This document shows, in pieces, positions 1-8,609 of a DNA stretch of 38,271 nt (positions are counted from its first letter, which is position 1; every line of letters starts with the position of its first letter). Origin of the DNA: an uncultured Bacteroidales bacterium (GTDB lineage: Bacteria > Bacteroidota > Bacteroidia > Bacteroidales > P3); NCBI GenBank assembly GCA_947175635.1, contig CAMWNM010000017.1, forward strand, positions 1-38,271, in the 5' to 3' direction. Under the pieces are notes generated by a model. The model ran no database searches, had not been told where the DNA came from, and saw only the letters and a list, made by a program, of their open reading frames with translations. A program made the translations under genes and the position numbers.

Positions 1-160
1 CCGAGGCGGTTAAACGTCGGACGAAGACCAACGTTTAAATTAAGCCGAGCGCAGAGACCAAACTTGTTTGGGCTATGCCGAGGCGGTTAAACGTCGGACG
101 AAGACCAACGTTTAAATTAAGCCGAGCGCAGAAGCCAAGCTTGCTTGGATTATGCCGAGG
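1..160. repeat. 77-bp tandem repeat, two full copies plus a stub
   Basis: Copy 1 is 1-77 and copy 2 is 78-154. A third copy begins at 155 but matches only for about six bases. The first 55 bases of the two copies are identical. Each unit has two hairpins: one pairs TTAAACGT (10-17) with ACGTTTAA (31-38), the other pairs CCAAA with TTTGG around a CTTG loop (58-71 in copy 1, 135-148 in copy 2). All six differences between copies lie at symmetric positions of the second hairpin. The copy number may continue beyond the left edge of the window. Function unknown; it resembles dispersed intergenic repeats of Bacteroidales, which is recollection and was not checked. Confidence 0.9.
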
Positions 161-218
161 TTCGACGGAGAGCCTTTTGCCGCCGCAAGCCGATGGCGGT
201 TGATGATTCAACATGTAG

Positions 219-265
219 TGCCCATGCACGTAAGTCTGGTTGATTTACGGGATGGGCATTTTTAT
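219..265 (+). terminator. Terminator-like hairpin just before the MFS gene
   Basis: TGCCCAT (219-225) pairs with ATGGGCA (252-258), and CGTAA (229-233) with TTACG (245-249) inside it, followed by a T-rich tail at 259-265. It would end plus-strand transcripts arriving from the left. Only about nine bases separate the tail from the ATG at 274, and no promoter is visible between them, so it could also act as an attenuator for the transporter gene. Confidence 0.6.
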
Positions 266-273
266 TTAAGACG

Positions 274-1449
274 ATGAAAAAGAAAAACCTGATTTTCCTT
301 TTAGGAAACCTGACCGCTTTCGGTCCGTTCGTTACCGATTTTTATCTGCCTTGTCTGCCGGAGTTGACTGCGTTTTTTTCGGCGACACCTTCTTTGGTTC
401 AACTCAGTATTACGGCGGGTATGATAGGGTTGGCGGCCGGCCAGCTGCTTATCGGCCCGATCTCCGACAAATACGGCAGAAAACGCCCTCTTCTGGTTTG
501 TCTGGTGCTTTTCGTTCTTTCCACCTTGGGGTGCATGATATCCACAGATATCCACACTTTTGTGGCATTCCGTCTGTTGCAAGGACTTACAGGGGCAAGC
601 GGCTTGGTCATCTCGAAAGTAATCATCTCCGATAGTTTCTCGGGTGAGGATACGGCGCGTTATTTCGCCATTCTGGCCGCTGTGCAGGGCATCGCGCCCA
701 TTGTGGCACCTGTGGCCGGCGGGTTGGCATACAAACTTACTTCATGGCAGGGAGCTTTCGCTCTTTTGGGAATTTGGGCCGTCGCTTTGCTGTTTATGTG
801 CCGGAAGATGCGGGAGTCGCTTCCGGCGGAAGAACGCCTTACCCTCCCGATTTGGGGTACTTTCCGCAACTACGGACCGGTAATATGCAACAGCCGCTAT
901 TCGGTGATGAATCTCCTGCAGGGATTCGCCACAGCCGCCCTCATGGCCTATATAGCGGCTTCTCCTTTTGTTTTCCAGCAACATTTCGGGCTTACGCCTT
1001 TCCGTTACAGCCTCTGTTTCGCCTGCAACGCGCTGGGGCTGGTGATCGGCAGCAGTGTGGTGATAAAGATGAAGGATTTGCGGAAGGTGATAAGCATGAG
1101 CGTGGCGGGACTCTTCGTTACGGGGGGACTCACGGCCGCCGCACTGCTGGCGGGCTGGTCTTTTTTACTGTTTGAGGTATTCTTGTTTCTGATGTTGTTC
1201 GCCGTGGGGATGATCAACCCTGTTGCCGTTACCTTGGCATTGGGTTCCGTTAAGGAAAACAGAGGGGCCGCGGCCGCTTTGGTGGGGGCGCTTCCCTTTT
1301 TGTTCGGCGGCATCATCGCCCCATTGACGGGATTGGGGAATATCGTGCGTTCGATGGCGTTTCTCATTGTATTGAGTGTCTTGATTTGCGTGGTGCTTTG
1401 GCTGATTTCCCGCAAGTGGAAATATGAGGAGACCGAAAATCGGCGCTGA
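274..1449 (+). CDS. MFS drug exporter, Bcr/CflA type
   Basis: A 391-aa protein with about 12 hydrophobic segments, expected in the inner membrane. The N-terminus carries a TDFYLPCLP stretch (residues 21-29) typical of the Bcr/CflA branch of the DHA1 drug/proton antiporters. Motif A of the major facilitator superfamily, GPISDKYGRKR, lies at residues 61-71 in the loop after the second membrane segment. Length matches the family (about 390-400 aa). By family it would export drugs or metabolites in exchange for protons; the substrate cannot be read from sequence. The ATG at 274 follows a hairpin closely and has no Shine-Dalgarno sequence, which is common in this phylum. The next gene, an antiporter, is in the same direction but seems to have its own promoter. 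Confidence 0.88.
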   Translation: MKKKNLIFLLGNLTAFGPFVTDFYLPCLPELTAFFSATPSLVQLSITAGMIGLAAGQLLIGPISDKYGRKRPLLVCLVLFVLSTLGCMISTDIHTFVAFRLLQGLTGASGLVISKVIISDSFSGEDTARYFAILAAVQGIAPIVAPVAGGLAYKLTSWQGAFALLGIWAVALLFMCRKMRESLPAEERLTLPIWGTFRNYGPVICNSRYSVMNLLQGFATAALMAYIAASPFVFQQHFGLTPFRYSLCFACNALGLVIGSSVVIKMKDLRKVISMSVAGLFVTGGLTAAALLAGWSFLLFEVFLFLMLFAVGMINPVAVTLALGSVKENRGAAAALVGALPFLFGGIIAPLTGLGNIVRSMAFLIVLSVLICVVLWLISRKWKYEETENRR

Positions 1450-1474
1450 TGTCAGGCTTGCAGGGGTAAGGGCT

Positions 1475-1505
1475 TTTGCCATATCGTTTTTTTGTACTAC
1501 TTTAG
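1475..1505 (+). promoter_or_regulatory. Bacteroidota-type promoter of the antiporter gene
   Basis: TTTG at 1475-1478 is followed after 19 bases by TACTTTAG at 1498-1505, one mismatch from the TAnnTTTG -7 box. Transcription would begin near 1512. This places an upstream in-frame start at 1492 inside the promoter and supports translation from the ATG at 1570. Confidence 0.5.
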
Positions 1506-1569
1506 CGTGGAGCCGCTTGCAGTCATTCGCCTTTCGGATATACGCGGCAGGATAAAAAAACGAATAGAG

Positions 1570-2985
1570 ATGAGTGTAGATATAGCCTTGGTGTCTTTTG
1601 GCCTGTTGGTTTTTGCGGCCCATTTGTTTTCTTCCATCTATCATCGCAAAAAGATACCCGATGTATTGCTGTTGATCTTGATAGGTCTGGTGGTCGGGCC
1701 GGTGTTCCATTTGGTGGATGTGGGCAGTTGGGGCGGCGGCGGCCCGGTGTTTGTGGCCATCACGCTGGTGGTCATTTTGTTCGAGGGGGGGACTTCCCTT
1801 TCGCTCAAGGTCATGAAATCGGCATGGAAAAGCACCATGTCGCTCACTTTATTCTGTTTTTTCCTTTCCATGATCATAACGGCCGCCGTGGGGATGCTTT
1901 TCCAGATGGATGCCTTGAGCGCACTCACTTTGGGCGCGATTCTGGGCGGTACCTCCTCGGCCGTGGTGATACCCTTGGTGCGGATTCTGGATATGGGCGA
2001 AGAGTCGCGCACGGTTCTGGTGCTGGAATCGGCCGCCACCGACGTGCTTTGTATCGTGTTTACCCTGTCCTTTATGAATGCCATCGAATTGGGTAGCCTG
2101 CAGGTGGGTTCGATTGTGGGGAATATCCTTTCCTCCTTTGTGTTGGCCGGCTTATTGGGATTTGCCGGTGCCTTGGTTTGGTCAAGGCTGCTGACGCAGA
2201 TACGTAAGTTGCAGAACTCCATCTTCACCACACCCGCCTTTGTGTTCGTTATCTACGGTGTGGCCAATCTGTTGGGCTATAGCGGCGCCATAGCTTCGTT
2301 GGTTTTCGGTATCACGATGGCTAACATCGACACGATTAAGAACAAAATCCTTATCAAGGCCATGGGTGGGCCGGGGCATCAGCTCAACAAGACAGAACTG
2401 GTGTTTTTCGGAGAAATCGTATTCCTGCTTAAAACCTTTTTCTTCGTTTATATCGGACTTTCCCTTGAATTTAACGAATGGCGCGCCATTTTGGCCGGTT
2501 TGCTCATCACATTCCTCCTGTTTCTGGGGCGTATCGTGGCCGCCCGCTTCTTCTCTCCCAAAACGGCGGTCTCTTTTGACAAGACCGTTATTTCGATGAT
2601 GATTCCCAAAGGGCTTGCGGCTGCGGTGTTGGCGGGTTTACCCGCTGCGGCCGGCTATGTACACGGGGCTTTCATCAAAAATGTTACCTATTCTGTGGTG
2701 TTCTTCTCTATTCTTTTTGTATCGCTGATGATTCTGCTGGTGGATAAATCCCGCTTCGTACGCCATGCCTTTGAACGGCTGTTGGGCGGAAACGCCGATT
2801 CGGCGGACAGCATCTTTATGCACGATGTGGCGCGCTACGGAGACAAAGACGAGGAGGGAGATGCCGATGAACTGCTTTACGAGCGTTCGCCCTATATGTT
2901 CTTGCAAAAACATAGAGAGGCCAAATCCGCAACATCAGGCAAGGAATCAGGCAAGGAACCGGCAGGGGACGATGCCCGTCAATGA
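1570..2985 (+). CDS. Cation:proton antiporter (CPA family)
   Basis: A 471-aa integral membrane protein with about 12-13 hydrophobic segments and a charged cytoplasmic tail after about residue 400. Motifs typical of monovalent cation/proton antiporters are visible: FEGGTSL (residues 71-77), GGTSSAVV (126-133) and ESAATD (153-158), where the acidic residue corresponds to the ion-binding position of CPA exchangers. It should exchange Na+ or K+ for H+ across the inner membrane; cation and direction are not deducible. I chose the ATG at 1570 because the longer frame from 1492 overlaps the likely promoter and adds a non-hydrophobic leader. The 3' end overlaps rseP, on the other strand, by 7 bp. No TrkA-C domain is evident in the tail. 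Confidence 0.85.
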   Translation: MSVDIALVSFGLLVFAAHLFSSIYHRKKIPDVLLLILIGLVVGPVFHLVDVGSWGGGGPVFVAITLVVILFEGGTSLSLKVMKSAWKSTMSLTLFCFFLSMIITAAVGMLFQMDALSALTLGAILGGTSSAVVIPLVRILDMGEESRTVLVLESAATDVLCIVFTLSFMNAIELGSLQVGSIVGNILSSFVLAGLLGFAGALVWSRLLTQIRKLQNSIFTTPAFVFVIYGVANLLGYSGAIASLVFGITMANIDTIKNKILIKAMGGPGHQLNKTELVFFGEIVFLLKTFFFVYIGLSLEFNEWRAILAGLLITFLLFLGRIVAARFFSPKTAVSFDKTVISMMIPKGLAAAVLAGLPAAAGYVHGAFIKNVTYSVVFFSILFVSLMILLVDKSRFVRHAFERLLGGNADSADSIFMHDVARYGDKDEEGDADELLYERSPYMFLQKHREAKSATSGKESGKEPAGDDARQ

Positions 2986-4295
2986 AACAGTTTCAGTATA
3001 TCATTGGCAAAGACAAGCGCAATCAGCGCGAGCAAAACCGCCATGCCGATCATCTGTGCTTTTTCGAGCACTTGGTCGCTTACCTTTCTGCGCGTAATCA
3101 TTTCGTAGAGCGTAAATATCATATGCCCGCCGTCTAATCCCGGAATGGGAAGGATGTTCATAAAGGCCAGCACCAACGACAACATACCGGTGATATACCA
3201 GAACCGTCCCCAGTTCCATACAGATCCATAGATGGTGGCGATTCCGATGGGGCCGGAAATGCTTTCGCTGGCCTTTTCCTGACCGTTGATTATTTTTCCC
3301 AGACCGCGTATATTGGTCCAAAGCATGTCGATGGCATCAGTAGTGCCGTATCGCAGGGCGGTGAAGGCCGTATAGTTCCGGCTTTTCAGGGGAGAAAGAG
3401 ACAAAAAGCCGATCGTGCCGTCGGCATCGGGTTTTACCCGTATCGGCAGGGTGTCCTTTCCTCTGCATACACTGAGCAGAACCGTGTCGTTGCTGTGTTT
3501 GGCCAGAATCTCTTTAAAGGCGCCGAAAGAAGGGGTTTCCTGCCGGTTTAGGGCAAGGATGCGGTCTCCTTTTCTCAGGCCGGCCTGATAGGCGGGATGT
3601 CCTTCTATGGCGGTGTCTATGCAGACAGGATAATTGGTGATGTCGATAAAAGGAAAGCCGGAACTGTCGGAGGCGATGCGTCTATATGTATCGGAAGGAA
3701 TCTGGATTTGCATCGTTTTGCCTCCTCGCTGAATGTAGAGTTTTCCCCCCAGCAGCAAACTTCCCGGAATGGCGTCCGAAAAACGGGCGGTGGCTTTTTT
3801 CCGTAGCCCGAGTATCTTGTCGCCGGTTTGCAATCCTATCTGGCGGGCTATCGGATAGGCATAGATGCCGTTTTTGTTTACCTCTTCGGTGGGCAGGTAG
3901 CTTTTTTGCCGGTTAAGCAACAATCCCGAGAAAATAAGGATACCCACGAGGAGGTTCATCATCACCCCGGCGGTAATCACGATAAAGCGTTTCCATGCCG
4001 CCTTACTGCGGTATTCCCAAGGTTGCGGCGCTTTCTTGATCGATTCCTTGTCCATCGACTCGTCTATCATGCCGGCAATCTTGCAGTAACCGCCCAAGGG
4101 TAGCCAGCCTATGCCATATTCGGTTTCCCCGATACGGAAGCGTAGCAGACGGATGCCGCCGGCATCGAAAAACAGATAGAATTTATCTACGCGGATACCG
4201 AACATGCGGGCGGCCAGGTAATGTCCCAGTTCATGTACGAAAACCAGTATGGAGAGGCCGAGGAGCAATTGTCCGGCCATAATGAGCGCGTTCAT
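2979..4295 (-). CDS. rseP: Site-2 protease RseP
   Basis: A 438-aa intramembrane zinc metalloprotease. The zinc-binding HELGH motif is at residues 21-25 in the first membrane segment, and the second active-site motif (N380 to D388, ILPIPGLDGG) is near the C-terminus. A periplasmic region in between (about 130-300) carries PDZ-like sequence, including the AGLRKGDRIL stretch at 238-247. RseP proteins cut membrane-spanning anti-sigma factors and clear signal-peptide remnants. Length and motif order fit the family. The gene lies downstream of dxr, a common arrangement in this phylum, but a 364-bp gap and a TATTTTTG box upstream suggest its own promoter. Its end overlaps the convergent antiporter gene by 7 bp. 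Confidence 0.95.
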   Translation of the reverse strand: MNALIMAGQLLLGLSILVFVHELGHYLAARMFGIRVDKFYLFFDAGGIRLLRFRIGETEYGIGWLPLGGYCKIAGMIDESMDKESIKKAPQPWEYRSKAAWKRFIVITAGVMMNLLVGILIFSGLLLNRQKSYLPTEEVNKNGIYAYPIARQIGLQTGDKILGLRKKATARFSDAIPGSLLLGGKLYIQRGGKTMQIQIPSDTYRRIASDSSGFPFIDITNYPVCIDTAIEGHPAYQAGLRKGDRILALNRQETPSFGAFKEILAKHSNDTVLLSVCRGKDTLPIRVKPDADGTIGFLSLSPLKSRNYTAFTALRYGTTDAIDMLWTNIRGLGKIINGQEKASESISGPIGIATIYGSVWNWGRFWYITGMLSLVLAFMNILPIPGLDGGHMIFTLYEMITRRKVSDQVLEKAQMIGMAVLLALIALVFANDILKLFH

Positions 4296-4659
4296 CTCTT
4301 ATGTTTTTATTGGACAAAAATACACAATTGTCGTACATCGGTTTTCACCAAGGAATAAGAATAGCGCTTATGAAGCTATAACAAACGGAAATGATTGGAA
4401 TTGTGCAGATTTTCGGAGTGCACGATATTAAGGAGCATGTAAGAGCGCAAAGAGAGGTTGCTTGCGATACGCTGCCTGCCTTACAAAACGCACTGCAAGG
4501 TATTCCGCTGGAACGGTTGCCTGCATAACGGATCAACGCCATTGCCGGATGGGTCGTATTTTTACATGGGACACAAAATTCATACGGCAAACGCAAGGCG
4601 TAGAGCGGAAGCAATACTATTTTGGAAACGGGAAAATAAGCCGGGCTATATGTGGCTAC
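4296..4659. other. Intergenic gap between dxr and rseP, with a doubtful 45-codon ORF
   Basis: A 364-bp stretch without a recognisable gene, long for this window. It holds the rseP promoter and one plus-strand frame, ATG 4391 to TAA 4526-4528 (45 aa, beginning MIGIVQIFGVHD), which has protein-like composition. The same frame continues open after the TAA for about 23 codons. I recognise no family, and there is no Shine-Dalgarno sequence. It could be a decayed gene, a small real gene, or chance. No tRNA-like or terminator-like structure is obvious here. Confidence 0.35.
4315..4322 (-). promoter_or_regulatory. -7 box of rseP (TATTTTTG)
   Basis: On the minus strand, 4322 to 4315 reads TATTTTTG, a perfect match to the Bacteroidota TAnnTTTG box. 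Transcription would start about 12-14 bases before the rseP ATG at 4295. No good TTTG -33 element is seen at the expected distance. Confidence 0.5.
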
Positions 4660-5829
4660 CTACCGTATGCACCGGGAAGCAAAAAGCCGGCTCTCGCGGT
4701 CGGTTTCTTCCAGTTGTTCGAGATCGGGAGAAGTCAGGAATGCCACATTCTCCATAGTTTTTTCGATAAGGTCGGCAATGGCGGTGAACGTCAGGCGTTC
4801 CTCCAGAAAAGCCTGCACCGCCACTTCATTGGCGGCGTTCATGATGCAAGGCATATTGCCGCCTTTTTCAATGGCTCGGTAGGCGAGGGAAAGACAACGG
4901 AAAGTGTCGGTATCGGGCTTTTCGAAATGCAGCGAGCCCAAAGAGGTAAGGTCAAGCCGAGGCAATTCCAGCGTAAGCCGTTCGGGAAACGAGAGTGCGT
5001 ACTGGATGGGCAGCCGCATGTCCGGTAGTCCCAGTTGCGCCTTTACGGAACCGTCTTTGAAAGAAACCATCGAGTGGATGATGCTTTCGGGATGAATCAC
5101 CACTTCGATATCGGCGGGCGCAAGGCCGAAAAGCCAACGGGCTTCGATCATTTCCAGGCCTTTGTTCATCAAGGTGGCTGAATCTATCGAGATTTTCCTG
5201 CCCATGTTCCAGGTGGGGTGCTTCAATGCGTCTTGAGGCTTTACTTCGGCCAGCTCATGCGCCTTTCTTCCGCGGAACGGACCGCCTGAACCGGTAAGAA
5301 ATATTTTTTCGGCAGGATTGCCGTATTCTCCGGTCAGGCATTGGAAAATGGCGGAATGCTCCGAATCCACAGGCGTGATAAGCACTTGATGCTCCCTTGC
5401 GCATTTGCATACCAACTCGCCGCCGGCCACAAGGGTTTCCTTGTTGGCCAATGCGATCTTTTTGCCCGCTTCTATGGCGCGTAGGGTGGGACGGAGGCCG
5501 GCTGAACCGAGCAGGGCGGTGAGTACGGTGTCTACTGTATGGCAGGTAACCGCATCGTTGATGGAATCCATCCCGGCAAACACTTTCACATCGGTGTGCC
5601 GCAATGCGTCCTTTACCTGTTCGTAGTGCGCCCCGTTGCCGATAACCACCATATTCGGCAAAAACTCAAGTGCCTGCCTGATTAACAGATCGGCCTGGTT
5701 ATGAGCGGTCAACACTTCGACGGAGAATCTGTCGGGATGCGCCCGCACTACATCGAGCGTTTGTGTTCCGATAGAGCCGGTGGAGCCCAAGACGGCGATG
5801 CGCTGCCGCTTGTGTGAGGTGTTGCTCAT
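4660..5829 (-). CDS. dxr: 1-deoxy-D-xylulose 5-phosphate reductoisomerase
   Basis: A 389-aa cytoplasmic enzyme that converts DXP to MEP with NADPH, the committed step of the non-mevalonate isoprenoid pathway. The N-terminal NADPH-binding loop GSTGSIGTQT is at about residues 15-24. Metal- and substrate-binding stretches are visible: ALANKET, PVDSEHSAIFQ with the metal-binding Asp and Glu, SGGPFR, and the catalytic-loop region WNMGRKISIDSATLMNK. MNAANEVAV lies near the C-terminus. Length is normal. The start codon overlaps the stop of the upstream M23 gene by four bases (ATGA), so the two are probably translated together. Confidence 0.97.
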   Translation of the reverse strand: MSNTSHKRQRIAVLGSTGSIGTQTLDVVRAHPDRFSVEVLTAHNQADLLIRQALEFLPNMVVIGNGAHYEQVKDALRHTDVKVFAGMDSINDAVTCHTVDTVLTALLGSAGLRPTLRAIEAGKKIALANKETLVAGGELVCKCAREHQVLITPVDSEHSAIFQCLTGEYGNPAEKIFLTGSGGPFRGRKAHELAEVKPQDALKHPTWNMGRKISIDSATLMNKGLEMIEARWLFGLAPADIEVVIHPESIIHSMVSFKDGSVKAQLGLPDMRLPIQYALSFPERLTLELPRLDLTSLGSLHFEKPDTDTFRCLSLAYRAIEKGGNMPCIMNAANEVAVQAFLEERLTFTAIADLIEKTMENVAFLTSPDLEQLEETDRESRLFASRCIR

Positions 5830-6722
5830 AAGGTCAGATATTTTTCGGGGTCGATGGGCGTGCCGCTATACCATAGCTCGAAATGGAGGTTGTCGGTGGC
5901 GGCATGTTCGGAAGAAAGACCGGAAATGCCGAGCGCTTCTCCCGCTCTGACAAATTCGCCGGTACGTTTGAAAAGCGTGGAGGCCGAAGCGTAGATCGAA
6001 AGCAATTTGCCGTCGTGTTCCAAAACCAAGACATAACCCTGATCGGGAGACCAGGACGTAAACACCACCGTGCCGTCGAGTACAGCCTTGATTACACTGT
6101 TGGCGCGGGTTTCGATATCAATGCCGAAATGGCGGTTCTGATGGTCGAATTTTTGACGGACCACGCCTTCGGCCGGTAGGTAAAACATCAGGTCGTCCGA
6201 GAAACTCGAACTTTTCGGATCCCCGGCCCGTATCTGTGTGGTGGACACATCCAGCGTGTATTTATCGGCTTTGTTGATCTCTATACGCAACAGGGAATCT
6301 GCCATGCCGATGCGGTATTCTATATTGTCGTAGTTGCGGAGAGAGTCGCGGATGATACGGCTCTCGTCCATCGGAATGGATCCGTTGAGTGCGGCGTTGA
6401 CAGTGCGCATCATCAGCATCTGCGCCTCCAGCTGCATCTGCAGCGAATCCACCCGCATACGGTCGCGTATGCTCTGTTCCACCAACTCCTGCTTGATGTT
6501 TCCGGGGATAAACTGGCGCAAGGGTGTGAACACCACGATGCAGACCGTAAGGGCCACGATGAGGATGCTGCCAAGGGCGATCACCGTCCATACGTTGAGG
6601 CGCGAAAGCCGGAACGAAAGCTTTTCATGAAAGTTTTCATCGGTGACGGCGAAACGGTATTTGTGCCTTACGTTGGTGAAGGCATGCCGCCAGACTTCCC
6701 GAAATATGTTTTTTTTGCCCAC
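5826..6722 (-). CDS. M23-family membrane protein with an altered active site
   Basis: With the GTG start at 6722 the protein has 298 aa: a basic cytoplasmic N-terminus, one membrane segment (about 45-66), a periplasmic linker with helical, coiled-coil-like sequence, and a C-terminal M23 (LytM-like) domain. M23 endopeptidases cut peptide cross-links in peptidoglycan. Zinc-ligand residues H198 and D202 (HFGID) and H280 are present, but the usual HxH motif reads NLH, so the first catalytic His is Asn278. It may be an inactive regulator, like some M23 activators of amidases, but this is inference. A TTG frame start at 6764 is rejected because a perfect -7 box (6769-6762) places the transcript start downstream of it. 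The stop overlaps the dxr start by 4 bp. Confidence 0.82.
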   Translation of the reverse strand: MGKKNIFREVWRHAFTNVRHKYRFAVTDENFHEKLSFRLSRLNVWTVIALGSILIVALTVCIVVFTPLRQFIPGNIKQELVEQSIRDRMRVDSLQMQLEAQMLMMRTVNAALNGSIPMDESRIIRDSLRNYDNIEYRIGMADSLLRIEINKADKYTLDVSTTQIRAGDPKSSSFSDDLMFYLPAEGVVRQKFDHQNRHFGIDIETRANSVIKAVLDGTVVFTSWSPDQGYVLVLEHDGKLLSIYASASTLFKRTGEFVRAGEALGISGLSSEHAATDNLHFELWYSGTPIDPEKYLTL

Positions 6723-6761
6723 GTGCTGACTTTTAGGCCACCGTTCGGGTGGCAAGATTGG

Positions 6762-6769
6762 CAAAGATA
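6762..6769 (-). promoter_or_regulatory. -7 box of the M23-dxr operon (TATCTTTG)
   Basis: The minus strand 6769 to 6762 reads TATCTTTG, a perfect TAnnTTTG match. Transcription would start near 6755, leaving a leader of about 33 bases before the GTG at 6722. This position decides the start codon of the M23 gene. It lies back to back with the lysS promoter. Confidence 0.6.
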
Positions 6770-6807
6770 ATGAAAAAAGAGTTTGCCGGCCAGCGGGGCC
6801 GGAGGCC

Positions 6808-6838
6808 TTTCCGCTTGGCGGAAAAAATCGTATCTTCG
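6808..6838 (+). promoter_or_regulatory. lysS promoter with a palindrome between its boxes
   Basis: TTTC (6808-6811), a 19-base spacer, then TATCTTCG (6831-6838), one mismatch from TAnnTTTG. A perfect 7-bp inverted repeat, TTTCCGC (6808-6814) and GCGGAAA (6818-6824), covers the -33 box and part of the spacer and could be an operator or chance. Transcription would begin near 6844, about 23 bases before the lysS ATG. Confidence 0.5.
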
Positions 6839-6866
6839 CGAACTAATCAAGAAAATTGCAGCTAAC

Positions 6867-8582
6867 ATGGAATTGACCGACCAAGAGGTCTTCCGCCGCA
6901 AGGCCAAGGAAGAGTTGGAGACGATGGGAATCAACCCTTATCCCGCTCCTACGTTTGAGGTAAACGCCACCGCGCAGGAAATCCACGAAAAATATCCGAA
7001 AGACAACACCTTGTTTCAGAACGTCAGTATCGCCGGCCGCATCATGAGCCGCCGTGTGATGGGGGCGGCCTCTTTTGTGGAGTTGCAGGACGAGACGGGC
7101 AGGATTCAGCTCTATGTGAAACGGGATGAAATATGTCCGGAAGAAGACAAGACCCTCTACAATACCGTTTTCAAAAAACTTACCGATATCGGTGATATCG
7201 TGGGGGTGACAGGCTTTGTGTTCACCACCCAGATGGGCGAAACCAGTATCCATGTCAAATCGTTTGCGGTGTTGAGCAAGTCGCTCCGGCCGCTTCCCGT
7301 CGTAAAGGAAAAAGACGGACAGACTTTCGATGCCTTTACCGACCCCGAGCAACGTTATCGTCAGCGTTACGTGGATTTGATTGTGAATCCTCAGGTGCGC
7401 AAGGTTTTTGTGCAACGTACGCAGTTGGTGAACACCATGCGGCAGTTTTTGGCCGAAAAGGGTTATCTGGAAGTGGAAACCCCCATTCTCCAGCCCCTTT
7501 ACGGAGGGGCGGCGGCACGTCCTTTCAAAACGCATCACAACACGCTCGACACTACGCTTTACTTGCGTATAGCCAACGAATTATATCTCAAACGCCTCAT
7601 CGTAGGCGGCTATAACGGGGTGTTTGAGTTTTCCAAAGATTTCCGCAACGAGGGGATGGACCGTTTCCACAATCCGGAGTTTACCCAGATGGAGCTTTAC
7701 GTGGCCTATAAAGACTACGAATGGATGATGGCTCTGGTGGAAGAGATGGTGGAAAAGGTGGCCCTTGCCCTGCATGGCACCACCCGGGTGCAGGTGGGCG
7801 AGAACATGATAGATTTCAAGCGCCCTTGGAAACGGTTCACGATGTTCGAGGCCATTCAGCATTTTACGGGTATCGACGTTTCGGAGATGGATGAGGCGCA
7901 GTTGCGGCAGACAGCTCAGCAACTGGGGGTTCCTGTAGATGATACGATGGGAAAGGGCAAACTGATCGATGAAATTTTCGGCGAAACCTGCGAGTCCAAG
8001 CTGATACAGCCCACTTTCATCTACGATTATCCCATCGAGATGTCGCCGCTTACCAAAAAACATCGCGCCAAACCCGGGCTTACCGAGCGTTTCGAGGCCA
8101 TCTGCAACGGCAAGGAACTCTGCAACGCCTATTCCGAACTCAACGACCCTATCGACCAACGGGAACGTTTTCAGGCACAGCTTGAGCTGGGTAAGAGAGG
8201 GGATGAAGAAAGCATGGTGTTGGACGAAGACTTCCTCCGCGCCCTTGAGTTCGGTATGCCTCCCACCGCCGGTCTGGGTATCGGTATCGACCGCCTGAGC
8301 ATGATCATGACCAACTCCAATTCGATTCAGGATGTGTTGTTCTTCCCTCAGATGAAGCCCGAGAAGAAAGCGGAAGTTTCCACCGACGAGGAATTTTCGG
8401 CCAAAGGCGTGCTTCCCGAATGGATTCCGGTATTGCGCAAGGCAGGTATCCAAACTCTGTCTGCGCTTAAGGAAGCCAATGCCAACCGGCTTTCGAACGA
8501 TTTGAACGCGCTTCGTAAAAAACTCAAGTTGGATATTCCGGCCCTGCAGATCGAAACCTTGCAGGCTTGGATTAACGCCTAA
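6867..8582 (+). CDS. lysS: Lysyl-tRNA synthetase, class II
   Basis: A 571-aa cytoplasmic enzyme that charges tRNA-Lys. An N-terminal OB-fold anticodon-binding domain (about 55-165) precedes the class II catalytic core, with motif 2 around [14 protein letters not shown] and motif 3 [11 protein letters not shown]. After the core there is an extra C-terminal segment of about 65 residues (roughly 505-571) predicted to be helical and helix-hairpin-helix-like. Similar tails occur, from memory, in other Bacteroidota LysRS and account for the length above the usual 500 or so. The ATG at 6867 is chosen because the open frame upstream crosses the promoter. The gene opens a plus-strand run. Confidence 0.97.
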   Translation: MELTDQEVFRRKAKEELETMGINPYPAPTFEVNATAQEIHEKYPKDNTLFQNVSIAGRIMSRRVMGAASFVELQDETGRIQLYVKRDEICPEEDKTLYNTVFKKLTDIGDIVGVTGFVFTTQMGETSIHVKSFAVLSKSLRPLPVVKEKDGQTFDAFTDPEQRYRQRYVDLIVNPQVRKVFVQRTQLVNTMRQFLAEKGYLEVETPILQPLYGGAAARPFKTHHNTLDTTLYLRIANELYLKRLIVGGYNGVFEFSKDFRNEGMDRFHNPEFTQMELYVAYKDYEWMMALVEEMVEKVALALHGTTRVQVGENMIDFKRPWKRFTMFEAIQHFTGIDVSEMDEAQLRQTAQQLGVPVDDTMGKGKLIDEIFGETCESKLIQPTFIYDYPIEMSPLTKKHRAKPGLTERFEAICNGKELCNAYSELNDPIDQRERFQAQLELGKRGDEESMVLDEDFLRALEFGMPPTAGLGIGIDRLSMIMTNSNSIQDVLFFPQMKPEKKAEVSTDEEFSAKGVLPEWIPVLRKAGIQTLSALKEANANRLSNDLNALRKKLKLDIPALQIETLQAWINA

Positions 8583-8609
8583 ACCTCACTTGGTGTGTGT
8601 TTTCCGGCT

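Noticed and set aside
35-229. 64-codon minus-strand ORF across the tandem repeat
   Set aside because: It is a translation of the 77-bp repeat and its downstream hairpin, has no domain, and would be repeated wherever the element occurs.
4345-4614. 89-codon minus-strand ORF between dxr and rseP
   Set aside because: Cys- and Ser-rich composition unlike its neighbours, no recognisable domain, and it runs up to the rseP promoter.
7491-7510. Palindrome GCCCCT...AGGGGC inside lysS resembling a REP element
   Set aside because: It falls in the conserved [11 protein letters not shown] coding stretch with the normal family length, so it is explained by the protein sequence.
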